64,000 bases of DNA, from assembly GCA_030427245.1 (NCBI GenBank), contig JAUHXA010000016.1, positions 43,401 through 107,400 of the forward strand, in the 5' to 3' direction. The notes under the pieces were generated by a model, which searched no databases, was not told the DNA's origin, and saw only the letters and a program-made list of their open reading frames with translations. How positions within the stretch are numbered: position 1 is the first letter of the stretch; every line of letters begins with the position of its first letter. Positions 8,468 to 16,937 of this stretch are shown one piece after another. Source of the stretch: Bacteroidia bacterium (GTDB lineage Bacteria; Bacteroidota; Bacteroidia; Chitinophagales; UBA2359). A program made the position numbers and the translations under genes.

Positions 8468-10279
8468 TTACTGCTTATCTGCTACCTGAGTTGCAGGTCG
8501 AAGCGTAAACGCATTTTGGTTGTAGCCAGGACGGTTCACCGAAGGCTCAGCATTGTCGAAGCGATTGTGTATGACGATACGTTCTTTAGGTGAAACCAAG
8601 AATACATAAGGTTGCTCTTCGTAGATGATTTCTTGAATGCGGTAGTACAGATCTTTTTGTTTGAGAGGGTCTAAAGTCACACGAATTTCATCAATAACTT
8701 GATCGGATTCTGCGTTACCAAAACCCACACGGTTGTCGCCATCAGGATGATCGGATTCAGTATGCCAAATTTGGGTCAAATCATCTGGAATTGGAGACTG
8801 TACCCATCCTGCACAGTACAATTCAAAATCTCGCTTTTTGGTATCTTCCAAGAAAACAGTCCATTCACGAGTCACGACATCTATTTCAATACCTGCACGT
8901 TTTGCATTTTCCTTCAATAAAATACCTGTATTTTTTCGACGATCATTACCCGAATTGTACTTATACTCCAATTTCATTTCGGTCAATTCACCATCAATTT
9001 CTTTGTCGACAATTCCATTGCCATTTGTATCTGTCCAACCTGCTTCTGCCAAAAGTTCTTTGGCTTTATCCACATTGTATTCTATGTTTTTGAGGTTTTT
9101 GTTGTAGTAAGGTTTGGTTGGGTGAATTGGGCCTATAACGGGTTCTCCCAAGCCTTTCAGCAACACCTTGATGATTTGGTCCTTGTTCACCAAATGAGCA
9201 ATCGCACGACGCACTCTTTTGTCGTTCAGTTTTGGATTTTTCATATTGAAGCCAATATAGTCGTAGGACAACTGAGTAGGATTGTGAAGGTTGTATAGCT
9301 GTGTGAAGCGTGCGTTGTCCTTCAAATCCACAAAATCGCCAGAACGCACTCCTCTTGCCACATCCATACCTTCATCTTTCATATCGGTGACAGCAGTTGT
9401 CCAGTCGTTTTGAATCTTATAAACGAGTTTATCTGGATTTGCAGCCAATTGTGGAGCATCTTTCACCTTATCTCCCCACCAATCTTTTTTGCGCTCCAAA
9501 GTAATGCGCTGACCTGTTTCCCATCCTTTAAATTCGTAAGGACCAGAACCTTGTACAAAACCTACTTCACGAGCATATTTTGAAGAATTGAAGGCATCTG
9601 CAAACTGCTGCAATTCAGGATGGGCGTTTGCATCAAATTTTGGGTCACTCATTTCCTTCAGGGTAAACTTACTCATCAAACCTTCTGGGTCATAAGCTTT
9701 GGGTTGATACACATAATAGCCACTGAATACTTCGGCTAGAATATATCTTTCTTTGGAGTAAATGGTGAATTTTTTAGGATTGTCCGCATCTACTACAATG
9801 TCGTCAATGAAGGCAATGTAAGATCGAACCGAACCCGCATTTACTTTGGGGTTTTTGATTATTTTAATAGAAAAAATATAGTCTTCTGCAATGATAGGCG
9901 TTCCATCGTCCCAAGTCGCTTCGGGGCGAATTTCATAAGCCAAAGACATTCCACCAGCGTATTCACCTTCTTCTACTTCTTTGATTTCGGGGCGACCTAC
10001 TGCCAATGAACCCACCAATTCCAATGTTTTGAAGTCGATAGCCAGCAATTGTTGGAATATATTTAGCTCTATGTAGGTAGAGTTTGCAGCAGAGGAAATG
10101 AAAGGATTCAAAAAGTCGGGGTCAGATAGCTCGTGTAATACGACTGTATTGTCGCCCTCTTTTTTGCTTACTACTTTGCCACCATCGCTACCGCCATCAG
10201 ACGAACAGCCCGAAAAGAAGATAATGGTGAGTGCTAACATTGAAGTCAGCAATTGCCTGTTGATGTATTTGCCTATCAT
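8468..10279 (-). CDS. Peptide ABC transporter substrate-binding lipoprotein
   Basis: This is an extracytoplasmic solute-binding protein of family 5 (DppA/OppA), which captures oligopeptides for the adjacent permeases. I start it at the ATG at 10279, because the reading frame upstream (to 10357) adds 26 residues that would bury the signal peptide. From this start, a lipobox (FFSGC) places the lipidated Cys at 25 of 603 residues. Family features include 'WDDGTPIIAEDYIFS', 'GSGPYEFKGWETGQRI', 'DKRVRRAIAHLVNKD' and the C-terminal 'YYRIQEIIYEEQPYVF'. It is the first gene of the operon. A TATTTTTG -7-like box lies at 10323-10330. Confidence 0.93.
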   Translation of the reverse strand: MIGKYINRQLLTSMLALTIIFFSGCSSDGGSDGGKVVSKKEGDNTVVLHELSDPDFLNPFISSAANSTYIELNIFQQLLAIDFKTLELVGSLAVGRPEIKEVEEGEYAGGMSLAYEIRPEATWDDGTPIIAEDYIFSIKIIKNPKVNAGSVRSYIAFIDDIVVDADNPKKFTIYSKERYILAEVFSGYYVYQPKAYDPEGLMSKFTLKEMSDPKFDANAHPELQQFADAFNSSKYAREVGFVQGSGPYEFKGWETGQRITLERKKDWWGDKVKDAPQLAANPDKLVYKIQNDWTTAVTDMKDEGMDVARGVRSGDFVDLKDNARFTQLYNLHNPTQLSYDYIGFNMKNPKLNDKRVRRAIAHLVNKDQIIKVLLKGLGEPVIGPIHPTKPYYNKNLKNIEYNVDKAKELLAEAGWTDTNGNGIVDKEIDGELTEMKLEYKYNSGNDRRKNTGILLKENAKRAGIEIDVVTREWTVFLEDTKKRDFELYCAGWVQSPIPDDLTQIWHTESDHPDGDNRVGFGNAESDQVIDEIRVTLDPLKQKDLYYRIQEIIYEEQPYVFLVSPKERIVIHNRFDNAEPSVNRPGYNQNAFTLRPATQVADKQ

Positions 10280-10322
10280 AAAAGAAATTGTTTTTGAAGT
10301 TCGGAAGATATGTTTAAAGTTC

Positions 10323-10330
10323 CAAAAATA
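10323..10330 (-). promoter_or_regulatory. Possible -7 box (TATTTTTG) for the peptide-transport operon
   Basis: On the minus strand TATTTTTG matches TAnnTTTG, 44 bp before the chosen start of the binding protein gene. The -33 element is unclear. Confidence 0.3.
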
Positions 10331-10406
10331 AGAAATATTTAGCAACCTATTGAACACAATGATGTTGTTAACTTTTCAGTTTCCAATATAGAAAAAACAA
10401 ACGACT

Positions 10407-11318
10407 ATGCAAAAGGTATTGATTACAGGAGGTTCGGGTTTGATTGGCTCACGATTGAGCGAGTTGTTGATTGATAAAGGCTACAAAGTTTCGCACCTAA
10501 GTCGCTCGAACAGAAAGAAAAATGACATTGAAGTTTATCAATGGGACATCGAAAAAGGTATTATTGAAGAAGGAGCGATTGATACTGCGGACTATATTGT
10601 GCATTTGGCAGGAGCAGGTGTTGCGGATAAAAGATGGACAGAGGAGCGAAAAAAAGAAATCATTGATAGCCGAATTGATACTGCTAATTTACTGTATGAA
10701 TATCTTCAAAAAACGCCTCATAAGGTAAAAGCTTTTATTGGTTCTTCGGGAATCAGTTATTATGGTGACAGCGGCAAAGAAATCAAGACGGAGTCGGCTT
10801 CAAAAGGTACTGGTTTTTTGAGTGATGTGACAGAAGTGTGGGAACGCTCGACTTTCCAAATGAAAAAACTCAAGCTACGAACAGTAGCGATTCGGACGGG
10901 TTTGGTGTTGTCACAAAAAGATGGGGTATTGACCAAATTGGCACTGCCCGTGAAGTTTGGCATTGGCAATTACTTTGGTGATGGACAACATATCTATTCT
11001 TGGATTCACATTGACGACCTCTGCAATATCTATATCAAAGCGATTGAAGATGAAAGTATGGAGGGGATTTACAATGGTGTAGCACCCAATCCCGTAACCA
11101 ACAAAGATTTTGTTTTGACGATTGCAAAAGCATTGGGGCGACCTAAAATTTCGATTCCTGTTCCCGAATTTGCGCTGCGATTGGCTTTAGGTGAAATGGC
11201 GGATGCGGTGATGGAAGGGATTTGCGTTTCTTCAGAAAAAATTGAAGGGGAAGGTTTTGTATTTGAACATCCGAAATTATTGGCGGCATTGAAGGATATT
11301 TATAAACGAGAGGTGTAG
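10407..11318 (+). CDS. TIGR01777-family NAD(P)-dependent epimerase
   Basis: This 303-residue extended short-chain dehydrogenase/reductase has the nucleotide-binding GGSGLIGS loop (8-15) right after the first strand, followed by 'YIVHLAGAGVADKRWTEERKKEI', the family hallmark of TIGR01777 (YfcH-like) proteins. The SGISYYG segment provides the Tyr of the SDR active site. A C-terminal DUF1731-type end ('GVCVSSEKIEGEGFVFEHPKLLAAL'-like) is present. Substrate and role are unknown for the family; in plants and bacteria some members affect cell division. It converges with the antitoxin-like gene, two bases apart. Confidence 0.93.
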   Translation: MQKVLITGGSGLIGSRLSELLIDKGYKVSHLSRSNRKKNDIEVYQWDIEKGIIEEGAIDTADYIVHLAGAGVADKRWTEERKKEIIDSRIDTANLLYEYLQKTPHKVKAFIGSSGISYYGDSGKEIKTESASKGTGFLSDVTEVWERSTFQMKKLKLRTVAIRTGLVLSQKDGVLTKLALPVKFGIGNYFGDGQHIYSWIHIDDLCNIYIKAIEDESMEGIYNGVAPNPVTNKDFVLTIAKALGRPKISIPVPEFALRLALGEMADAVMEGICVSSEKIEGEGFVFEHPKLLAALKDIYKREV

Positions 11319-11320
11319 AA

Positions 11321-11548
11321 TTACATGTACTCATTAAAATCCTCCAAAGGTTCATCAAAATCATCCGACATATACAAAACCAATCCCTTCATTGTACCTG
11401 CTTTTCTGTAAACAGGCGATTTTTGTTCCTCTGAATTGTCTGTTTCTTTTTGGGTTTTAGCCAATAAAGACTGTATAAAATCCTCCACTTGTTTTTGCAA
11501 ATCTTTGGGCAGAGATTGGAATTGATAAATAAGATTTTGAGTATTCAT
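11321..11548 (-). CDS. DUF2281-type antitoxin, copy without a toxin
   Basis: The 75-residue protein begins MNTQNLIYQFQSLPKDLQ and ends DDFDEPLEDFNEYM, the pattern of DUF2281/VapB-like antitoxins partnered with PIN toxins. I chose the ATG at 11548 because both copies in the window are homologous from there on; the five codons upstream (to 11563) are not conserved. It differs at only two positions from the copy at 16636-16863, but no PIN gene follows: the next gene downstream is the convergent epimerase. It is therefore an orphan duplicate, perhaps able to neutralise the same toxin. Confidence 0.72.
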   Translation of the reverse strand: MNTQNLIYQFQSLPKDLQKQVEDFIQSLLAKTQKETDNSEEQKSPVYRKAGTMKGLVLYMSDDFDEPLEDFNEYM

Positions 11549-11579
11549 GCTTTTTGTTTTCAATAGTTAACAATTAACA

Positions 11580-11587
11580 CAAAAATA
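11580..11587 (-). promoter_or_regulatory. Possible -7 box shared by both antitoxin copies
   Basis: TATTTTTG on the minus strand, followed by the same GTTAATTGTTAACTATTG leader as at 16900-16907. Conservation of the upstream region in both duplicates supports a real promoter, although no -33 box is evident. The leader includes TTAACAATTAA, which could be an operator. Confidence 0.35.
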
Positions 11588-11600
11588 AGTTTCATTTCGA

Positions 11601-12407
11601 TTATAGTTTATTGGTTTTGGGCGAAGTGTCAATTTTTTTTCGTTTCCCAAAACCAAACATATAACCCACATCCAAAGACAACATCGAGCCATTGCTGTAA
11701 AAATTGACGGTTTCAACTCTATCTCCATCTTCCAAATAGTACAATTCTCCGACAATTGGAGGTGCATCTCCGCCTCCTTTGCGGTAATTTAACCCAAGTC
11801 GCAACGTTCTATTAGCGTTTTTACCGATTATTTTTTCATAAAAAATTCCAACAGCAAGAAAGTGATTATTGGTTTCTTCAAAGTCAAAGTTTACTATTAC
11901 ACCATCCAAACAACTCGCAGGAAATACAAGGTCTGCATCGTAATTATTACAACTTCCTGTAGTTGACCCGCCCAAAAAGTACCATATTCTACTATATCCA
12001 ACCAAACCTCCGATAAATCTTTTAGAAGATGTTCCAATAGATTTTCGATACAATAGATTGATTCCAATGTGTGGGCTGCTTCGCACCTGTCCAAAATTTT
12101 GTCCAATAGTGGGAGCATTGGGGGATTGAAAAAACTTATCAGGTGAAACTTGATAAGTCTTGCTATGGAAACCTCCTGTAAGTTGAACGGCAAAAGCATC
12201 ATTCAACTGATAGCTCAATAAAAGGTCAATAGGTGATAGATACTTGATACCTATAAGATGAACATCACCTGCATTTTCATCTAAGTGTGTGAAAGTAGTT
12301 CCTCCTACTCCAAGTGAAATGCCTACATAGAAAGGTTTTGTTTGGGCTTCAATGGATAAGGATTGAAGGAACAGAGCAATAACAAGAATTGTAATAAATG
12401 ATTTCAT
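11601..12407 (-). CDS. Secreted outer-membrane barrel-like protein, paralogue A
   Basis: I take the ATG at 12407, which gives 268 residues starting with a signal peptide (MKSFITILVIALFLQSLSIEAQ). The longer reading frame upstream is out of character. The rest alternates short strands and Gly/aromatic-rich turns ('FYVGISLGVGG', 'HIGINLLYRK', 'RTLRLGLNYRKGGGDAPP', 'MLSLDVGYMFGFGKR'), as in outer-membrane beta-barrel proteins of Bacteroidota. No defined family is recognised. The next gene upstream is a paralogue whose C-terminal 60 residues are almost the same, so the pair arose by tandem duplication. Function unknown. Confidence 0.7.
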   Translation of the reverse strand: MKSFITILVIALFLQSLSIEAQTKPFYVGISLGVGGTTFTHLDENAGDVHLIGIKYLSPIDLLLSYQLNDAFAVQLTGGFHSKTYQVSPDKFFQSPNAPTIGQNFGQVRSSPHIGINLLYRKSIGTSSKRFIGGLVGYSRIWYFLGGSTTGSCNNYDADLVFPASCLDGVIVNFDFEETNNHFLAVGIFYEKIIGKNANRTLRLGLNYRKGGGDAPPIVGELYYLEDGDRVETVNFYSNGSMLSLDVGYMFGFGKRKKIDTSPKTNKL

Positions 12408-12438
12408 AGTTGATGGATTTTTAGAGTTTAAAGTAAGT

Positions 12439-13203
12439 TCATGATTTTCCAAAATTGAACATATATCCCACATCCAAAGACAACATCGAACCGTTGCTGT
12501 AAAAATTGACCGTTTCAACTCTTGCACCATCTTCCAAATAGTACAATTCCCCGACAATCGGAGGCGCATCTCCTCCCCCTTTGCGGTAATTCAAGCCCAA
12601 TCGCAACATTCGATTGGCTTTTTTGCCCACTGTTTTTTCAAAAAATATACCTAAAACAAGAAAATGATTGTTCCTTTGGTCTGCATCGTAATGCATGTTA
12701 AATCCTGTTAAACATCCATCTGGTAGCGTTCTGTCTAAACTATTACACGTACTTGTACTTGAACTACTCGCATACGGATACCAAGTTTTGCTATACCCCA
12801 ACAAAGTTCCAATATATTTTGTAGAGGTTTTCCCAATAGGTCGACGAAGCAATAAATTGAGTCCAATATGTGAATTTCCATCTATCCCTCCGATGCTTCC
12901 ATTGAATTTGGGTACATTTCCACTCTGAAAAAAGTTATCGGGCGTAACTTGGTAATTCTTGGGGTGATAACCGCCCACAGCTTGAATGCTTAAAGAGGAG
13001 TTGAAACGATAACCTATAAAAGCTTCCATAGGAAGGGGCAAATTAAAGCCCCAATACTCAGCATTTCCAATATTTTCATCTAAGTGCGTTACAGTAATTC
13101 CCATTCCAAGAGAAATGCCAGAATAGAAAGATTGATTTTGAGCTTCAATTTTCGGAAATTGAAGGAAGGTAAGAATAACAATTATCATGCTTATTTTTTT
13201 CAT
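12439..13203 (-). CDS. Secreted outer-membrane barrel-like protein, paralogue B
   Basis: The 254-residue product starts at the ATG at 13203, because the frame's earlier start is a TTG two codons upstream. A signal peptide (MKKISMIIVILTFLQFPKIEAQ) is followed by a barrel-like sequence parallel to paralogue A along its whole length. Identity is highest in the last ~60 residues (KANRMLRLGLNYRKGGG onward) and lower in the middle, where exposed loops would be expected to differ. It is separated from A by 31 bp and probably cotranscribed with it. Function unknown. Confidence 0.7.
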   Translation of the reverse strand: MKKISMIIVILTFLQFPKIEAQNQSFYSGISLGMGITVTHLDENIGNAEYWGFNLPLPMEAFIGYRFNSSLSIQAVGGYHPKNYQVTPDNFFQSGNVPKFNGSIGGIDGNSHIGLNLLLRRPIGKTSTKYIGTLLGYSKTWYPYASSSSTSTCNSLDRTLPDGCLTGFNMHYDADQRNNHFLVLGIFFEKTVGKKANRMLRLGLNYRKGGGDAPPIVGELYYLEDGARVETVNFYSNGSMLSLDVGYMFNFGKS

Positions 13204-13214
13204 AATCAATATTT

Positions 13215-14258
13215 TTAAGGTTTTACAAAACGAGATATTTGATTCAAGTATTGCCCATTCACTTTTACGACATACATGCCTTTGGGTAAATTCGCAATAT
13301 TTATAATTTCACTTGCTTTATTTGTTTTTTGCAATAAGAGCAATTCGCCTTCAAGAGAATACACTTCAATTTTGTATTCTTGTTTGGGCAAATTACCAAA
13401 GGTCAAACTTAACTCCTTTTCTGCAATTGTAGGATAGAGTTTTAACTGTGAAGTAAGACTGTTTTCTTCAATATCCACTGAAGTGGGTTTGAATTGATAA
13501 ACCATTCCTTCGTTTGGTGCATTGTCAATTGTTTGTGGATTGAGAGCAGGAAAACCCTCTGTGGTTGTGAATTGGTGATTAGGATTGTTTGCATCGCCTG
13601 TTACCACCAGCATTTCAGCATCAGGAGTTTCTACACAACCTGTATAATAAACCCAATTCATCAAAGGTCCAGGAAAATAAAACCAAGTGTCTTCATCGTT
13701 TGGGTCAGTAATATTACTTTTGCCAAAATGAATTTCTATAGTGTGGTCTGTTTCATACAACCAAACTTGGAAATTCACAAAATCATCGCCTAGACCAATA
13801 GAACCAAAAAAACCAACATTATTCCATTCTATTTTAAAAATTCGGTTACCTTCTTCTCCTTCTGTCAAATAATGTATAGTAGTCATAGGTGTTTCTCCAT
13901 CGCCTATCCACCAACCTCTATCGTCAAAATCTGAAAAATACACATAAAGTACAGGAGGAGGGAATTCATCAAACTGATTAATACCACAGTTCTGAAAGAA
14001 ATCAACAATTCCTAATGGACTGACTAAAACAGTATCGTATTTAAATTCTTCAACCTCAAAACTAAAACCAATCGGAATATGAAAATGAACATCCGAAGGA
14101 CTCCAACTCCAATCTTGCGATTTCAAAAGAATAGTAGATTGGTTAGCATCTATATTTTGATAATCTTTTGTAAAATGATTGAATTCATAAGATTGTCCAT
14201 GCAGAAAGGAATTGCAAGCTACAAATAAAAACAAGAAAATAAAAAAAAAGCATTTCAT
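13215..14258 (-). CDS. T9SS-sorted secreted protein of unknown function
   Basis: The ATG at 14258 gives 347 residues starting with a signal peptide (MKCFFFIFLFLFVACNSFLHGQ); the ORF extension to 14369 lacks a better start. The middle contains a beta-rich region with 'NRIFKIEWNNVGFFG' and 'FVNFQVWLYETDHTIEIHFG', a pattern common in secreted proteins of this phylum that precede sorting domains. The last ~75 residues ('LKLYPTIAEKELSLTF...LPKGMYVVKVNGQ') form a type A T9SS C-terminal sorting domain. The protein is therefore exported across the outer membrane by the Por system. It ends 11 bp before paralogue B. Confidence 0.78.
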   Translation of the reverse strand: MKCFFFIFLFLFVACNSFLHGQSYEFNHFTKDYQNIDANQSTILLKSQDWSWSPSDVHFHIPIGFSFEVEEFKYDTVLVSPLGIVDFFQNCGINQFDEFPPPVLYVYFSDFDDRGWWIGDGETPMTTIHYLTEGEEGNRIFKIEWNNVGFFGSIGLGDDFVNFQVWLYETDHTIEIHFGKSNITDPNDEDTWFYFPGPLMNWVYYTGCVETPDAEMLVVTGDANNPNHQFTTTEGFPALNPQTIDNAPNEGMVYQFKPTSVDIEENSLTSQLKLYPTIAEKELSLTFGNLPKQEYKIEVYSLEGELLLLQKTNKASEIINIANLPKGMYVVKVNGQYLNQISRFVKP

Positions 14259-14476
14259 ATTATAGGTTATTTTATATAGAAAGAAAGCAAGATATTTTGA
14301 TTCAAGCAAAATATCTTGCTTAACTGAAATCTCTACAAATTTTGAGATTGAAATAACGTAAAATGTCAAAAATATTGATTCTTATTATTTCTCAAGTTTC
14401 ACAAAAACATAATAAATGATAAAAAGCCATTTGTTTATGAAGTCTGTAGAGTCTTCGGTGCTTAAAATTTACTTTT

Positions 14477-16074
14477 TTAGGGTATGCAAGTAGTTGGTAA
14501 AGGGAAGTATTCAGTCGGAAATTGAAAACCATCTAGAGTCATTTGATGTGTTCCAATCACATTACCTGGCTCTTTAACTCTTATTTTTGCAGGAACAGGA
14601 TTAAGCGGTCTCCATCTTGCTATGGCTATTGATTTATTATTTTGATCATCTATAGCTCCTACCCCCATTTCAGTATCACAATCATCAAAAAATCCTGAGC
14701 CTTTAACGTAAACCTTACCTTGAACAGAGGCTGAGATAAAATTAGCTGGTCTCCTCCTCCACTTACCATTATTATTTTGTTTTCTAGATTTAGTTTTAGC
14801 TATTACTTGAAATCTATTTAACCACCAATAGCTTTGTATTGATGTAACTTTTTTCATTCTTCTATCTCCAATTGTCAGTTTATCATATTGATATAGATTA
14901 CCTTTGCAAAAGCATAACCCATTGATTGTTCCTATCTGTATTACTTCACATTTTGAATCAGTGCAGCCGTTTGAATCTGTTATTGTTAAACAAACGGTAT
15001 ATGAACCTGAGGTTGCGTATGTATGAGTCGGATTTTCTTGCGAAGATTTACTACCATCACCAAAATCCCAACTAAAAGATAAATTTCCACCTGCAAAAGA
15101 AGCAAAAGATGAACTAAAGAAACTTATTTTAGTAAAACCTGTATTACTAAATTCCCACATCCAGTCTGAATGACAAGCAGAAGCAGTATTGAGTACCGTT
15201 ATTTCTCTACAAAATTGCTCTACACAATCCCCAAGCATACTTAAACAAACATTGTAAGTACCAGGTGCAGAGAATGTATGAGTTGGTGGATTTTCACCAG
15301 TATGGCTATTACCATCCCCAAAGTCCCAATGATATGTTGTATTACTATTTGCTGGTATAAAAGACTTATTAAAAAATTCTACACTCAAAGTATTTGCTGT
15401 GTTTATAAAAAAGGTAAATATAGGTATGCAATTTTCATCTTCAAATTTTCCAATCCTATAACATTCACTATGTGTTGTTAAGTTGGTTTCAAAAATAGGA
15501 TTAGTAATTCCACTATTGAATCTTTGTAGGGCTGCTTCATCTAAATTTTTTACAATTAATCTTTGACACTCATTTAATACTTTATAGATTGTTGTTCCTA
15601 TTCTTAACTCTCCATCTTCATTAAGTACTGTGGCTAGAATATCATCTTCTGTTAATGGTTGAACATCATATTCATTTCCTGCATTCAATGTATTTACTTC
15701 ATCTATCTCAATCTTACGATGATAAGAAGTAAAATTAGAAAAAGCATCTTCAAAGTCATCTAAAATAGGGGAAATGCCAATTATATTCAGTCCATTTGCA
15801 TCGACTAAGTTAGGTTCGGGGTGGGTGGCAGTATAAGTTGAATCATTTTTTTCCAATGAGTCTAATACTGTTTTAAATGCACCAAAATCATCGAAAACTA
15901 ATCTACCATTTTGTTCTACTACACCATCATAAGTATAGTTCATGGCAGTTGTTTTGTTAGCAGAAAAGTTTTGAAAGGGAAGAGGTAAGGAATCAGAATC
16001 ATCTTTTGTGCAACTATAAATCGCACACACACACACATAATTACGGCAAACAATAAAATTATTCTTGTTTTCAT
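14477..16074 (-). CDS. PKD-domain lipoprotein with frameshift in a TG repeat
   Basis: The open frame runs from 16036 (a GTG) to 14477 and has 519 codons, but its N-terminus is only half a signal peptide. The natural ATG at 16074, which encodes MKTRIILLFAVIM, is out of frame by the length of a (TG)7 tract (16024-16037). Removing one TG unit fuses the two parts into a clean lipoprotein signal ending in a lipobox at Cys21 (AIYSC), then TKDDSDS. As written, translation from 16074 stops after 44 codons at 15940. The body has two PKD domains, each with WDFGDG and a 'PTHTY/F...GSYTVCLTI' ending, then a ~150-residue Cys-containing C-terminal region I do not recognise. A surface adhesion or scaffold role is plausible. 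Confidence 0.72.
16024..16037. repeat. (CA)7/(TG)7 dinucleotide tract in a signal-peptide region
   Basis: Seven perfect CA units on the plus strand lie inside the coding start of the PKD lipoprotein. The reading frame is complete with 6, 9 or 12 units and broken with 7. This is the only long dinucleotide tract I noticed in the window. Confidence 0.9.
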
Positions 16075-16234
16075 CTTTAATGTATTTAAAGGGTTAATAA
16101 AGAATTTAAAAGCAAACTACTTAAAAAAAATGAAAAAAACAAATTTATAACTCATTTTAGATTTTTTTTGTTGCAAATTCTTTACGCATATCCTCCGAAT
16201 CTCCATCCCTAAAAGCCCTTATTGTGTAGAAAAA

Positions 16235-16621
16235 TCACCATAAAATAGTCACATCATAATGCGGAAAATTTCCATCCTTCCCTATGATTGTTTTAGATTC
16301 ACTCATTGCTTGAGCAATAATCATTCTATCAAAGGGGTCTTTGTGATGAAAGGGAAGTGTTTCAACAACTAATAAGTGCTGCTTTTCGATTGATAAAAGA
16401 TAAAATCCTTGTCTATTTGCTTCATCCATAATATTCGACAATGACTGTGAAAGCCTTAGTTTGCCAAGGCTAATTTTGATTGCCATTTCCCAATAAGTTA
16501 CTGGACTGACTGAAATGTGATTCGTTCTTGTTTCTATGGCATTCTTTGCAGTAGTAGATAGATTTGGGTTTCCTTCTAAATACCAAATCAAGGTGTGAGT
16601 ATCCAATAAATATTCTTGCAT
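16235..16621 (-). CDS. PIN-domain toxin (VapC-like)
   Basis: The 128-residue protein is a type II toxin RNase of the PIN family. Acidic metal ligands are visible at Asp7 (LLDTHTLIW), Glu45 (VTYWEMAIKISLGKL), Asp95/Asp98 (KDPFDRMIIAQA) and Asp116 (IIGKDGNFPHY). This is the usual layout of the VapC subgroup with the 'DTHtllW' start. It follows its antitoxin with a 14-bp gap, on the same strand, as expected for an antitoxin-first operon. In this subgroup the C-terminal ligand region usually reads 'TaD..F..Y'; here it is GKDGNFPHY, still with the Asp. RNA target unknown. Confidence 0.9.
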   Translation of the reverse strand: MQEYLLDTHTLIWYLEGNPNLSTTAKNAIETRTNHISVSPVTYWEMAIKISLGKLRLSQSLSNIMDEANRQGFYLLSIEKQHLLVVETLPFHHKDPFDRMIIAQAMSESKTIIGKDGNFPHYDVTILW

Positions 16622-16635
16622 AGCTTTAGAATGAA

Positions 16636-16863
16636 TTACATGTACTCATTAAAATCCTCCAAAGGCTCATCAAAATCATCCGACATATACAAAACCAGTC
16701 CTTTCATTGTTCCTGCTTTTCTGTAAACAGGCGTTTTTTGTTCCTCTGAATTATCTGTTTCCTTTTGAGTTTTAGCCAACAAAGACTGTATAAAATCCTC
16801 CACTTGCTTTTGCAAATCTTTGGGCAGAGATTGGAATTGGTAAAAGAGATTTTGAGTATTCAT
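16636..16863 (-). CDS. DUF2281-type antitoxin of the PIN toxin
   Basis: The 75-residue protein is nearly identical (73 of 75 residues) to the orphan copy at 11321-11548. It starts at the ATG at 16863; the upstream ten codons (to 16893) differ from the other copy and are not used here. The N-terminal helix pair with 'LPKDLQKQVEDFIQSLL' is the DUF2281 core; the acidic tail (DDFDEPLEDFNEYM) is likely to plug the toxin active site. It directly precedes the PIN gene, so it is the cognate antitoxin and probably an autorepressor. Confidence 0.82.
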   Translation of the reverse strand: MNTQNLFYQFQSLPKDLQKQVEDFIQSLLAKTQKETDNSEEQKTPVYRKAGTMKGLVLYMSDDFDEPLEDFNEYM

Positions 16864-16899
16864 GCTTTTTGTTTTCTTTTCAATAGTTAACAATTAACA

Positions 16900-16907
16900 C
16901 AAAAATA
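16900..16907 (-). promoter_or_regulatory. Possible -7 box of the toxin-antitoxin operon
   Basis: TATTTTTG on the minus strand, 37-44 bp before the antitoxin ATG. It is conserved with the orphan copy at 11580-11587; the spacer differs only by a CTTTT insertion. Confidence 0.38.
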
Positions 16908-16937
16908 AGTTCCTATTGCAGGATTGCTAAGTATCTA

